From the NCBI RefSeq assembly GCF_026626335.1, contig NZ_JAPNTZ010000016.1:124001-188000 (forward strand): 64,000 nucleotides of DNA, given 5' to 3'. The translations under genes and the position numbers were made by a program. Numbering within the stretch: position 1 is the stretch's first letter; the number at the start of each line of letters is the position of its first letter. The DNA comes from Paractinoplanes pyxinae (GTDB lineage Bacteria > Actinomycetota > Actinomycetes > Mycobacteriales > Micromonosporaceae). The notes under the pieces were generated by a model that worked only from the letters and a program-made list of their open reading frames with translations, searched no databases and was not told where the DNA came from. Shown here in pieces: positions 32,388 to 40,249 of this stretch.

Positions 32388-33560
32388 ATGATCAGATCAG
32401 TCACCGTCCAGCAGCGACGGGCGGCCCTCGTCCACCGCCACCACCTCACCGGCGCCGCCGAGAAGCCGAAAGACGTCGTGGACGCCCTGATCGCCTTGCA
32501 CGCCACCGACCCGGCCTCGGTCTATCTGTCCGTGCTGGCGCGCAGCCGCACCACGAACCTCGCCGACGTTCACGAGGCGATGTATGGGCAGCGTGCCCTG
32601 GTGCGCTGGATGGCGATGCGGCGCACCCTGTTCGTCTTCGCCCGCGAGGACATTCCCATGATCCAGGCGGCGGTGAGTACGCCCTTAGCCGCGACGCTGC
32701 GGCGGCGCCTTCTCTCACTGATCGACCGCAACGGCATCGAGCCGCCGGTGACCGGCGACCTGTCCGGCTGGCTGCGGTCGACCGAGGCGCGAGTGGAATT
32801 GGCGCTGCGGCGACACAGCGCCACTGGGGCCGAACTGCGCGCCGCGGAGCCGAGTCTGCGTGGCGTCATCGCGGCCCGCACCCGCTCCGAACAACCGCAA
32901 GGGCTGACCTCACCGCTGCTGACCCTCATGAGCGCCGAAGGACGCCTTGTACGCGGCACACCTGCCGGCGCCTGGACCACCCGCCACCACCGCTGGGAAC
33001 ACGTAACGGCCTGGTGGCCGGACGGCCTCCCGCACAACGATCCGACCCAGGCCCAGACGTCACTGGCCCGGCGATGGCTGCAACGATTCGGACCCGCCAC
33101 CCTCGACGACCTCCTCTGGTGGACCGGCTGGACCAAAACCGTCACCCGCGCCGCCCTCGGCCGCCTCGACGTCGAGGAGGTCGATCTGCATGGCACGCCC
33201 GGCATCAACCTGCAGGACGCCGCACCCCTACCAGCTGCCGAACCGGTTGCGAGTCTGTTGCCCGGCCTTGATCCGACCCCGATGGGCTGGAGACACCGCG
33301 ACTGGTTCACCGCGGTCGACCCCGCCCACATCTACGACCGGGCCGGCAACATCGGCCCCACCATCTGGTGGAACGGCGAGATCATCGGGTCCTGGGCTGT
33401 GGCGGCAGACGGCATCCGCACCCACATACTCGCCGATCGTGGCCGAGAAGCCGTTGCGGCCGTCGAACACGCCGCCGCCGACCTGCACCCACGCCTCGGC
33501 GGCGCGCTGGTCGTCCCCGCTGCCCGCACCGCGTGCGAACGCCACCTCAGCGACACCTGA
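32388..33560 (+). CDS. Winged-helix DNA-binding protein (HTH_42 / AlkZ-like), copy 1
   Basis: A 390-residue protein of the HTH_42 family, which includes the DNA glycosylases AlkZ and YcaQ. Landmarks are VVDALIALHATDPASVYLSVLAR near the N-terminus (catalytic region of the family), LVRWMAMRRTLFVFARED, the winged-helix part RRWLQRFGPATLDDLLWWTGW and a C-terminal GPTIWWNGEIIGSWA. GGAAGG precedes the ATG at 32388. A glycosylase role is possible but I cannot confirm catalytic residues. The window holds a second member at 39096. Confidence 0.85.
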   Translation: MIRSVTVQQRRAALVHRHHLTGAAEKPKDVVDALIALHATDPASVYLSVLARSRTTNLADVHEAMYGQRALVRWMAMRRTLFVFAREDIPMIQAAVSTPLAATLRRRLLSLIDRNGIEPPVTGDLSGWLRSTEARVELALRRHSATGAELRAAEPSLRGVIAARTRSEQPQGLTSPLLTLMSAEGRLVRGTPAGAWTTRHHRWEHVTAWWPDGLPHNDPTQAQTSLARRWLQRFGPATLDDLLWWTGWTKTVTRAALGRLDVEEVDLHGTPGINLQDAAPLPAAEPVASLLPGLDPTPMGWRHRDWFTAVDPAHIYDRAGNIGPTIWWNGEIIGSWAVAADGIRTHILADRGREAVAAVEHAAADLHPRLGGALVVPAARTACERHLSDT

Positions 33561-33714
33561 AACCAGCGCTCCCGGCGCCTCGAAGCGCAGAACAGCGCCC
33601 TGCGAAAAGCGGCTTCCCCGATCACGTCGGGTGTGGAGACGCATGGAGCGGATCACCTCGGGTACCCGCCTCACAAGCGCTCTCGACAACACAGACGAGA
33701 CGACGGAGGAACCC

Positions 33715-34209
33715 ATGGCAGACAGCAAGAACGACCGCAGCAAAGTGATCGAGCTGGTGGGCCGGGCCCAGTCAGCGATGCTGACGACGATGACTGCCGG
33801 CGGCGAGCACGTCAGCCGGCCGATGGCGGTACAGGAGGCCGAGTTCGACGGTGACCTGTGGTTCTTCGCCGACGGCGACTCCGACAAAGTCCGGCAGATT
33901 CAGGCGGATCCGCGGGTCAACGTGTCGCTGGCCAACGACAAGAAAAGCGAATGGACGTCGATCGCCGGACGAGCCGAAATCATTCACGATCCCGCCAAGG
34001 CAGAACAGTTGTGGTCCAAGCCGTTGGAAGCCTGGTTCCCCGACGGACTGCAGACCCCCGGGCTCACCCTGATCAAGGTGCACGGCGACACCGCGGAATA
34101 CTGGGACGCGGCCACCAGCAAGGTCAAGCAAATGCTCGGAATGGCCCGGGCGATCCAGCGGGACAACCCCGACGAATTCCCGGTCGACAACCGCACTGTG
34201 GACCTGTGA
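33715..34209 (+). CDS. PPOX-fold general stress protein, copy 1
   Basis: A 164-residue split-barrel flavin-binding-like protein of the pyridoxamine-phosphate-oxidase / general-stress-protein-26 family. Landmarks are AMLTTMTAGGEHVSRPM, GDLWFFAD, VNVSLANDKKSEWTSI and TPGLTLIKV. GGAGGA precedes the ATG. It is nearly the same as the protein at 62527 (22 differences in 164 residues by my count). The GTG of a 75-codon ORF overlaps its stop. Confidence 0.9.
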   Translation: MADSKNDRSKVIELVGRAQSAMLTTMTAGGEHVSRPMAVQEAEFDGDLWFFADGDSDKVRQIQADPRVNVSLANDKKSEWTSIAGRAEIIHDPAKAEQLWSKPLEAWFPDGLQTPGLTLIKVHGDTAEYWDAATSKVKQMLGMARAIQRDNPDEFPVDNRTVDL

Positions 34210-34433
34210 CCCCGGAATCAGCACCCCACCAGACCCGCAACGAGGCGACACGGGAGCCTCTTCGTCTGCTCGACGTCATCGCCGGAGACGCCACGGACCC
34301 GCCGGTCATCGATGCCGCGGTCGCCGCCGGCGACGCGATCATCCCTGTCATCGGCGCCGCCTACACCCGCCGGCCCGTCAAGGTCTACTCCGCCGGCGTC
34401 GCACTCGTGCTTGCCGCCATGCACCGCCGTTAG
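34206..34433 (+). CDS. Small protein translationally coupled to PPOX copy 1
   Basis: A 75-residue ORF whose GTG overlaps the PPOX stop (GTGA). It reads LRLLDVIAGDATDPPVIDAAVAAGDAI and ends TRRPVKVYSAGVALVLAAMHRR. Codon bias is that of a coding frame. I do not recognise a family. Beside the second PPOX copy the same GTGA overlap exists, but the frame stops after two codons, so the small gene is absent there. Confidence 0.5.
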   Translation: MTPESAPHQTRNEATREPLRLLDVIAGDATDPPVIDAAVAAGDAIIPVIGAAYTRRPVKVYSAGVALVLAAMHRR

Positions 34434-34490
34434 GCGGACATTGGCGGTCGTACCAATAGATGCAGCTCAACGGCCGCGCCGGGGCGCCTT

Positions 34491-35006
34491 TCAGACTGGG
34501 GCCGGCTCTCGCGATGGCAGAGCCAGCGGCAGACAGGCCATCAGAATCACTGCCGCCGCGTACGGCAGCAGGTCCAGCCGCACGCTGATCGACACATAGC
34601 CGGCCAGAAACAGCACCGGGCTCCACAACGGCACCCGCCGGGCCGCCGCGAGCAGGCCCAGCAAGGTCAGCAGGCCCAGTCCGAACAGCGCCGGCCCGAT
34701 CATCTCCAGCCATTCGGCCAGCGGCGGGAAGTCGCCGTACAGGTCACCCACGATCACCCAGAGAAAAGACGCCACACCGAGAACTGCTGCGACGGCCGCC
34801 GCCGTGGCGACCCCGCGGCGCCGCGCCGGCACCATTCCGCGCAGCTGCACCGCCAGGATGCCGAACAGGGCCATGCCGATGAAGAAGGCGACGTGGCCGA
34901 TGTCCCACGCCGGCCCGTTGTGCCGGTCGCCGTCCCAGCCGTCGATCCACCGCGCGATGCCGTACGCCAGCAGGAACAGGGGCGCGAGGAGAGCCGTCGG
35001 TCGCAT
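34491..35006 (-). CDS. Hypothetical membrane protein
   Basis: A 171-residue protein with five predicted helices: the first at the N-terminus (LLAPLFLLAYGIARWIDGW), then IGHVAFFIGMALFGILAVQL, VAAVLGVASFLWVIVGDLYG, a Leu-rich helix and a last one near the C-terminus. No recognisable catalytic motif. It stands alone on the minus strand downstream of the XRE gene by 60 bases and could share its transcript. Confidence 0.7.
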   Translation of the reverse strand: MRPTALLAPLFLLAYGIARWIDGWDGDRHNGPAWDIGHVAFFIGMALFGILAVQLRGMVPARRRGVATAAAVAAVLGVASFLWVIVGDLYGDFPPLAEWLEMIGPALFGLGLLTLLGLLAAARRVPLWSPVLFLAGYVSISVRLDLLPYAAAVILMACLPLALPSREPAPV

Positions 35007-35065
35007 AGCCGAAGCCTAGGAACGACGCCACACCGAAGAATATCGGTGGATACCCGTAAGTCTCC

Positions 35066-35893
35066 TCAGCGTAAGCGGGCCAGCGCGTCCACAGACGACG
35101 TGCCCGGGTCGGCCTGGTAGGTGATGATCACTTGGTCAGGGCTACCCGCGATCAACAAAGCCTCGCGCCGCAGCGTCAGCGACCCGGCGATCGGGTGGTC
35201 GAATCGCTTGATCGCGTCGCGCACCGGCCGGACGTCGTGGGCCGACCACATCGCTCGGAAGTCGCTGTCGCCCAGCATCAACGAGATGAGTTCGGCCGTA
35301 CGCGGATCGTGCCGGACGCCCTCGGCGCGCAGGGCGGCAGCGGTCTGCGCGGCAACCTCAGCCCAGTCAGGGAACAGTGTGCGCACGGCCGGATCGAGAA
35401 ACATGCCCCGGACCAGGTTTTCGCCGGGCGTGTAAAGCGTGGAGAGCGCCATGGCGCTTTTGTTGACTGCCAGCACGTCGAAGCGCCGGTTGCGGACGTA
35501 CGCCGGGACGTCGGTCCACGCGTCGAGCAGTCGCTGCACGACATCGGATACCTCGTCGTGCCCGGTGACCGGTGCCGGCGGCGCGGCCAAAGCGTACAGG
35601 TGCGCCGTTTCATCGGCATTCAACCGAAGCGCGGCGGCCAGCGCGCGCAACACCTGCGGCGAGGGGTTACGGTCCTGTCCCTGCTCGAGCCGTGTCAGAT
35701 AGCGCGGGCTCACCCCGGCGATGCGGGCGAGTTCCTCACGACGCAGCCCCGGCACCCGCCTGCGCCCGGACGGCGTCAGGCCCACCTGCTGCGGCCGGAT
35801 CCGCCCGCGCCGTGCCCGGATGAAATGGCCGAACTCGTTGTCGCCGTGCACCTGATCGAGGCTACCGTTGCCACTGAGCGCTTGGGCGCTCAT
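35066..35893 (-). CDS. XRE-family regulator with MmyB-like ligand domain
   Basis: A 275-residue regulator. The helix-turn-helix occupies residues about 20-85 (GLRREELARIAGVSPRYLTRLEQGQDRNPS), followed by an MmyB-type PAS-like domain (WTDVPAYVRNRRFDVLAVNKSAMAL, later FDHPIAGSLTLRREALLIAG). Such regulators often control the adjacent oxidoreductase gene; here an SDR gene lies about 1.5 kb away beyond an inserted TnpB element. Its ATG overlaps the TnpB stop (ATGA), so its original promoter may have been displaced. Confidence 0.87.
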   Translation of the reverse strand: MSAQALSGNGSLDQVHGDNEFGHFIRARRGRIRPQQVGLTPSGRRRVPGLRREELARIAGVSPRYLTRLEQGQDRNPSPQVLRALAAALRLNADETAHLYALAAPPAPVTGHDEVSDVVQRLLDAWTDVPAYVRNRRFDVLAVNKSAMALSTLYTPGENLVRGMFLDPAVRTLFPDWAEVAAQTAAALRAEGVRHDPRTAELISLMLGDSDFRAMWSAHDVRPVRDAIKRFDHPIAGSLTLRREALLIAGSPDQVIITYQADPGTSSVDALARLR

Positions 35894-36010
35894 GCGGCTG
35901 TCCTGCCTTTCGGCATGACGGTCCCGGTCTGACGCACGGCTCTCGCCGTGCTGCCGGGTGGACGCTTCGCAGCCTCCTGCCCGCCGGGGCGGGTCTTGTG
36001 GATGGCTCCA
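35890..36010 (-). ncRNA. Candidate omega RNA scaffold overlapping the tnpB 3' end
   Basis: On the minus strand the 3' end of tnpB contains the perfect hairpin GCACGGC-GAGA-GCCGTGC (35934-35951), with a stable tetraloop. TnpB guide RNAs are known to derive from the 3' end of tnpB plus the element end. Limits and guide are inferred; if the element ends at the tnpB stop, the guide would lie in the first bases of the XRE gene. Confidence 0.3.
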
Positions 36011-37254
36011 CGTCCTCTCACCGGGCCACTCCCGGCGGTGGTTGTCCCTGCCGCGAGGGCGGCGAGGTTGCATGCGGCGTTCAGGTCCCGGTCGAGGGTC
36101 AGGCCGCAATCGGTGCAGGTGTAAATGCGCTCGCGCAGAGGGAGTTTGGTTTTCACCGCACCACAGCTTGAGCAGGTTTTGCTGGATGGATACCAGCGGT
36201 CGGCCACGAGGAGCCGGCCACCGTTCCATTGGGTCTTGTACGCCAACTGGCGACGGATCTCGCCGAGGCCGGCATCCGCGATCCGGCGAGCGAGACGTCG
36301 GTTGCGCAGTATTCCGGTGACGTTGAGATCTTCGACCACAATCGTTGTGTGCTCACGAGCCAGACGAGTCGTGAGTTTGTGCAGGCCGTCGCGGCGCAGG
36401 TTCGCCACTCGTGCATGCGCTCTGCCGAGCCGCGCGCTGGCGTGCTGCCATCGCTTCGACGGCTTCCGCCCGCTGGGCCGGTCCGGTCCCTGCTTGCGTG
36501 ACAACGCACGGCCCAGAGCCCGCAGCCGAGCCTGAGCGGCGTCGAGATGCTTGGGGTTGGCGATGAGTTCACCGGTGGACAGCGCGGCCAAGTGCTTGAT
36601 GCCGACGTCCACCCCGACAACCGATTCCGGTCGGGCGTGATGGAGTGCGGCGCGCTGAACCTCGACAGTGAATGACACGAACCACCGTCTGCCTTCGCGT
36701 CGGAGCGTGGCCGACATGATCCGCGCCGTCCCCGCTTCACACCTGCGGGTCAACTTGCGTGCGGACTCGTGCAACTTCAATCGGCCCAGCCGCGGCAGAA
36801 CCACGTGCATCCGATCCGGTTCGATGCGGATCGCACCGGTCGTGAACCGAACCGATGGCATCGTGCGGTGCTTCGTCTTGAACCGCGGGAAACCGGCTCT
36901 GCGGCCAGAGCGCTGCCCTGTTCGGGAGTCGGCCCAGTTCTTCAATCCGCGGGCAAGAGCGTCCAGGCCGGTGTTGAACGCCTCCTTCGACACCTCGGGC
37001 CACCATGGCGCCACTTGTGGCTTCGCGGCGTTCCAGGCCTTGCGCAACGCCGGCAATGACCAGCCAAGCGACGGCGTGAGAAGATCATCGGGTAGGCCAT
37101 ACGAACGCTCCGCGGCCCGCTGATCCATCACTGCCTTCACTCGGGCCAGCGCCCAGTTGTGCGCCTTACGGGCTGCGCCCGCATGCGCGAACACAGATCG
37201 CTCCTGGGCCGGCGTGAGATCGAGCGCGAACCGATATGCCTGCATCGTCTTCAC
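35890..37254 (-). CDS. tnpB: TnpB RNA-guided nuclease (IS605 OrfB)
   Basis: A TnpB of about 454 residues, with an N-terminal helix-turn-helix-like part (MQAYRFALDLTPAQERSVFAHAG), a wedge/REC region and a split RuvC nuclease. The three catalytic acidic positions are intact: Asp in GVDVGIKHLAAL, Glu in IVVEDLNVTG and Asp in DRDLNAACNL. The zinc finger CSSCG...CTDCG is also intact. The GTG at 37254 is chosen because GAGGGAG lies eight bases before it. TnpB cleaves DNA guided by an omega RNA made from the element's end. The last 55 codons after RuvC are basic and low complexity, as expected where the RNA scaffold overlaps the ORF. Confidence 0.93.
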   Translation of the reverse strand: MKTMQAYRFALDLTPAQERSVFAHAGAARKAHNWALARVKAVMDQRAAERSYGLPDDLLTPSLGWSLPALRKAWNAAKPQVAPWWPEVSKEAFNTGLDALARGLKNWADSRTGQRSGRRAGFPRFKTKHRTMPSVRFTTGAIRIEPDRMHVVLPRLGRLKLHESARKLTRRCEAGTARIMSATLRREGRRWFVSFTVEVQRAALHHARPESVVGVDVGIKHLAALSTGELIANPKHLDAAQARLRALGRALSRKQGPDRPSGRKPSKRWQHASARLGRAHARVANLRRDGLHKLTTRLAREHTTIVVEDLNVTGILRNRRLARRIADAGLGEIRRQLAYKTQWNGGRLLVADRWYPSSKTCSSCGAVKTKLPLRERIYTCTDCGLTLDRDLNAACNLAALAAGTTTAGSGPVRGRGAIHKTRPGGQEAAKRPPGSTARAVRQTGTVMPKGRTAA

Positions 37255-37383
37255 GCCACTCACTCCCTCACCGGCTTCGGAAGCAGTATCGGCCAGGGGT
37301 ACGACAAAGTCGGGTCACCAGACGACCGGCGAAACGCTAGAGCGCGTCATCGAGCGCCAGGGAGCAATTGATAGCTAGCAAAG

Positions 37384-37400
37384 GTACCCCTGGCAGGGGT
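37384..37400. promoter_or_regulatory. Palindrome upstream of the SDR gene
   Basis: ACCCCTG-G-CAGGGGT (37386-37400) is a perfect palindrome 36 bases upstream of the SDR start. Palindromes of this size at this position often are MerR- or CsoR-type operators; no such regulator gene is in the window. Its left half plus flank is repeated inverted at 37291-37302. Confidence 0.4.
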
Positions 37401-37436
37401 CTGGTTACCGGTCATCCAATGGCGGACGGTCGAGTC

Positions 37437-38246
37437 ATGAAGACATGGTTCATCACCGGTGCGTCCCGCGGCTTCGGACGGGTCTGGGCGCGGGCGGCGC
37501 TCGACCGCGGAGATCGGGTCGCCGGGACCGCACGAGACCCGCGCACGCTCGAAGACCTCGCCCAGGCGCACGGCGACCGGTTCCTTGCGCTGCCCTTGGA
37601 CGTCACCGACCGCCCGGCCGTCTTCGCGGCGGTGTCACGGGCCGTCGACACGTTCGGCCGCCTGGACGTCGTGGTCAACAACGCCGGCTACGGATTGTTC
37701 GGCATGGTCGAGGAGACCACCGAGGAACAGGCCCGCGCGCAGATGGAGACGAACTTCTTCGGCGCGCTGTGGGTGACCCAGGCCGTTCTGCCTGTGCTGC
37801 GGGCCCAGACCCACGGTCACCTCCTCCAGGTTTCCAGCATCGGCGGCATCGGCGCCTTCCCGACCCTCGGTCTCTACAACGCGTCGAAGTGGGCGCTCGA
37901 AGGGCTCAGCGAGGCACTCGCCGCCGAGCTGGCCCAGTTCGGGCCCAGGGTGACGATCGTCGAGCCCGGCCCGTACGGCACCGATTGGTCCGGAGGGTCG
38001 GCCGTGCACACCGACCCGATCGAAGCCTACGAGCCAGTACGCGAAACACGCCGGGCCGGAGCGTCGGGGCGCAAGCCGGCCGACCCCGCGGTGACCGCCC
38101 CGGTCATCCTGCAACTGGTCGACGCGGAACGCCCGCCCCTGCGCCTGTTCCTCGGCCCGTACCCGTACGTCGTGGCCGAGAGGCTCTACCGCGAACGGCT
38201 CGCCACCTGGGACGAGTGGCGCCCGCTGGCGAACCAGGCGATATGA
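37437..38246 (+). CDS. Short-chain dehydrogenase/reductase
   Basis: A 269-residue classical SDR: cofactor motif ITGASRGFG, LPLDVTD, VVNNAGYGLFG, catalytic Ser in QVSSIGGIG and Tyr-Lys in YNASKWAL, then VEPGPYGTDW. A Ser after the Rossmann glycines and a missing acidic residue at the end of the second strand suggest NADP(H). The ATG at 37437 (MKTWFITGASRG) is preferred to the one at 37419 because family members begin there. Confidence 0.9.
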   Translation: MKTWFITGASRGFGRVWARAALDRGDRVAGTARDPRTLEDLAQAHGDRFLALPLDVTDRPAVFAAVSRAVDTFGRLDVVVNNAGYGLFGMVEETTEEQARAQMETNFFGALWVTQAVLPVLRAQTHGHLLQVSSIGGIGAFPTLGLYNASKWALEGLSEALAAELAQFGPRVTIVEPGPYGTDWSGGSAVHTDPIEAYEPVRETRRAGASGRKPADPAVTAPVILQLVDAERPPLRLFLGPYPYVVAERLYRERLATWDEWRPLANQAI

Positions 38247-38337
38247 CGGATTCGCCGCAAGTGGGTGTCGACGGTCTGGACGGCTGGCTGACCGGGCGCC
38301 GCGGCTGCTACGGATGCCGGGTCCACGGATCCGCGCG

Positions 38338-39099
38338 ATGATCGGTGTCATGCGCAACGGCGACGTGGATTGGGATCTGTGGCCGGTGACCGACTACCTG
38401 GATGAGGTCTACCGCGCGATCGCCCCGGACGACGACGCGGTCCTCGTTCACCATTCCGCGTTCTACCGGCAGCTTCCGCCGGGCAGTGTCGCCCGGTCGC
38501 TCGAGCTGGGCGGCGGGCCGAACCTGTATCCGCTGATGCTGGCGGCCGCGGTCAGCCGCGACATCGAGGTGGTCGAACCGAGCGCGGCCAGCGTTGCCTA
38601 CCTGGAAACGCAACTGCGCGAGGGGCCCGAGGACAGCTGGCAGGTCTTCTACCGCCGGTGCCGGCAGCTGCAGCCCGAGTTGCCCGCGACTTTGGACGAC
38701 GCTCTCAGCGGGGTTCATGTGCGACGCGCGGCCGCCGCTGACCTGGCGCCGGGTACCTACGATCTGGCCTCGATGCACTTCGTCGCTGAGAGTGCCACCG
38801 AGGACTTCGACGAGTTCCGGACGCTTTGCACGGCGTACGCCCGATCGGTCCGGCCGGGTGGCCGGCTGGTCGCGGCCTTCATGGAGAACATGGGCAACTA
38901 CCGGATCGGCGACGGCCCGACCTGGCCCGGCTACCCGGTCGACACCGCCACCGTGCGTGCCGTCTTCGAGCCCTTGACCAGTTCGCTGACGGTCGACCGG
39001 GTCGACGGCGCGCCGACCAGCGAAGGTTACGAAACCACCGGGATGGTGCTGTTGACCGGACGCCTTTCGTCCGGAGTGGATGCGACGCCGGCCCCATGA
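38338..39099 (+). CDS. SCO2525-type SAM-dependent methyltransferase
   Basis: About 253 residues, class I methyltransferase fold. It begins with the family-typical VDWDLWPVTDYLDEVYRAI; the SAM-binding loop is LELGGGPNLYPLM, followed by EVVEPSAASVAYLE. The lower-domain signature PGTYDLASMHFVAESAT and RPGGRLVAAFMENM are clear. The methyl acceptor is unknown. Start is either ATG 38338 or ATG 38350. Its stop overlaps the ATG of the next gene (ATGA). Confidence 0.82.
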   Translation: MIGVMRNGDVDWDLWPVTDYLDEVYRAIAPDDDAVLVHHSAFYRQLPPGSVARSLELGGGPNLYPLMLAAAVSRDIEVVEPSAASVAYLETQLREGPEDSWQVFYRRCRQLQPELPATLDDALSGVHVRRAAAADLAPGTYDLASMHFVAESATEDFDEFRTLCTAYARSVRPGGRLVAAFMENMGNYRIGDGPTWPGYPVDTATVRAVFEPLTSSLTVDRVDGAPTSEGYETTGMVLLTGRLSSGVDATPAP

Positions 39100-40226
39100 A
39101 CACCATCAGGACCGAAGCGTCCGTGACGTGGGCGCAGGCGCTGGCGTGGCGGCTGGACCGGCATCTGCTGCAGCCGGTGGGCAGTGAGTCGGTCGCCGCG
39201 GTCGTCCGGCGGCTCGGCGCGGTGCTCTCGATGGACGAGACGCTCGCCGATCTGGCGGTCCAGGTCCGCCGTTCGTCGCCGAGCCCGGGCGGCCTCGCCG
39301 AGGCCCTGGCCGCCGGCGAGGTCATCAAGGCGTTCGTGTTCCGCGGGTCCATGCACTACATCGACCCGCAGGAGGGTGCCGCCTATCTGGCCCTGCGTGC
39401 CGCCGGCCGGCAGTGGGAGCTACCGAGCTGGGTCGAGCACTACCGGCTGGAGCCCGAGAACTGGCCGGACTTCCGCGCTGCCGTCCGCGCGGCCCTGTCC
39501 GACGGACCGTTGACCGTCGCCGAGCTGGGTGCAGTTCTGAGCGAGCGGCGCGAGTACCGCCACCTGAAGCCGATCTTCGACGCCGGCGCGGGCACACTGA
39601 TCAAGCCGCTCTCCTGGCAGGGCGACCTCAGCCTGGGTCCGTCCCGCGACGGCAGCCTCACCGTTCGAAGACTGGACGACAACCCTCGCTGGCAGGGCAT
39701 CCCTGCTCTCGACGAGGCCGGACCGCGGGCCGTCCTGGCATACTTCCGGACCTATGGACCGGCGCCGATCGAGAACCTCAGGTACTGGATCGGCAGCGGC
39801 CTGAGCGCGGGCGGCCGGCGGCTCGGTTCCTGGGTCGACCGGCTCGGTGACCGCCTGGTCGCGGTGGACGTCGAAGGAACCGTGGCCTACGCCGCCCGCG
39901 AGGATGTCGCCGCGCTGCAGGCCTCGTCGCCCTCGGACGCCGTACGGCTTCTGCCCGGACACGATCAGTGGGTGATGGGACCCGGCACCAAGGACACCCA
40001 CGTGACCCCGCCCGACGCGCGGGATCTGATGACCCGCAAGGCCAACCCGGTGATCGTCGCCGGCGTCGTCCGCGGAACCTGGTACCGCCAGGGCGACGAG
40101 ATCGCGGTCCGCTGGCTCGGCGGCCACCGCCCTCCCCCGGCGGCCGTCGAGCGCGAGGCCAGCCGCGTTGCTTCACTTCAAGGCCGTACGACCTCAGGCT
40201 CGTCGACAGCGCTCGCGCGGGGATGA
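39096..40226 (+). CDS. Winged-helix DNA-binding protein (HTH_42), copy 2
   Basis: A 376-residue member of the same family as 32388, but divergent. It shows TWAQALAWRLDRHLLQP at the N-terminus, IKAFVFRGSMHYIDPQEG, the winged-helix segment LAYFRTYGPAPIENLRYWIG and the C-terminal GHDQWVMGPGTKDTHV with RGTWYRQGDEIAVRWL, which suggests a crystallin-like barrel. Translationally coupled to the methyltransferase gene. A DNA-repair role is only family-based inference. Confidence 0.82.
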   Translation: MNTIRTEASVTWAQALAWRLDRHLLQPVGSESVAAVVRRLGAVLSMDETLADLAVQVRRSSPSPGGLAEALAAGEVIKAFVFRGSMHYIDPQEGAAYLALRAAGRQWELPSWVEHYRLEPENWPDFRAAVRAALSDGPLTVAELGAVLSERREYRHLKPIFDAGAGTLIKPLSWQGDLSLGPSRDGSLTVRRLDDNPRWQGIPALDEAGPRAVLAYFRTYGPAPIENLRYWIGSGLSAGGRRLGSWVDRLGDRLVAVDVEGTVAYAAREDVAALQASSPSDAVRLLPGHDQWVMGPGTKDTHVTPPDARDLMTRKANPVIVAGVVRGTWYRQGDEIAVRWLGGHRPPPAAVEREASRVASLQGRTTSGSSTALARG

Positions 40227-40249
40227 ACCGCGATCCGGCGAGGGACAGA

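Larger units (their letters stand above)
35890..37302 (-). mobile_element. IS605-family element carrying only tnpB
   Basis: The tnpB gene without a TnpA (Y1 transposase) partner. Ends are not resolved. On the right (high-coordinate) side the sequence GGCCAGGGGTAC at 37291-37302 is the inverse of GTACCCCTGGC at 37384, which may mark native flanking DNA. On the other side the element runs straight into the XRE start codon. Confidence 0.45.
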
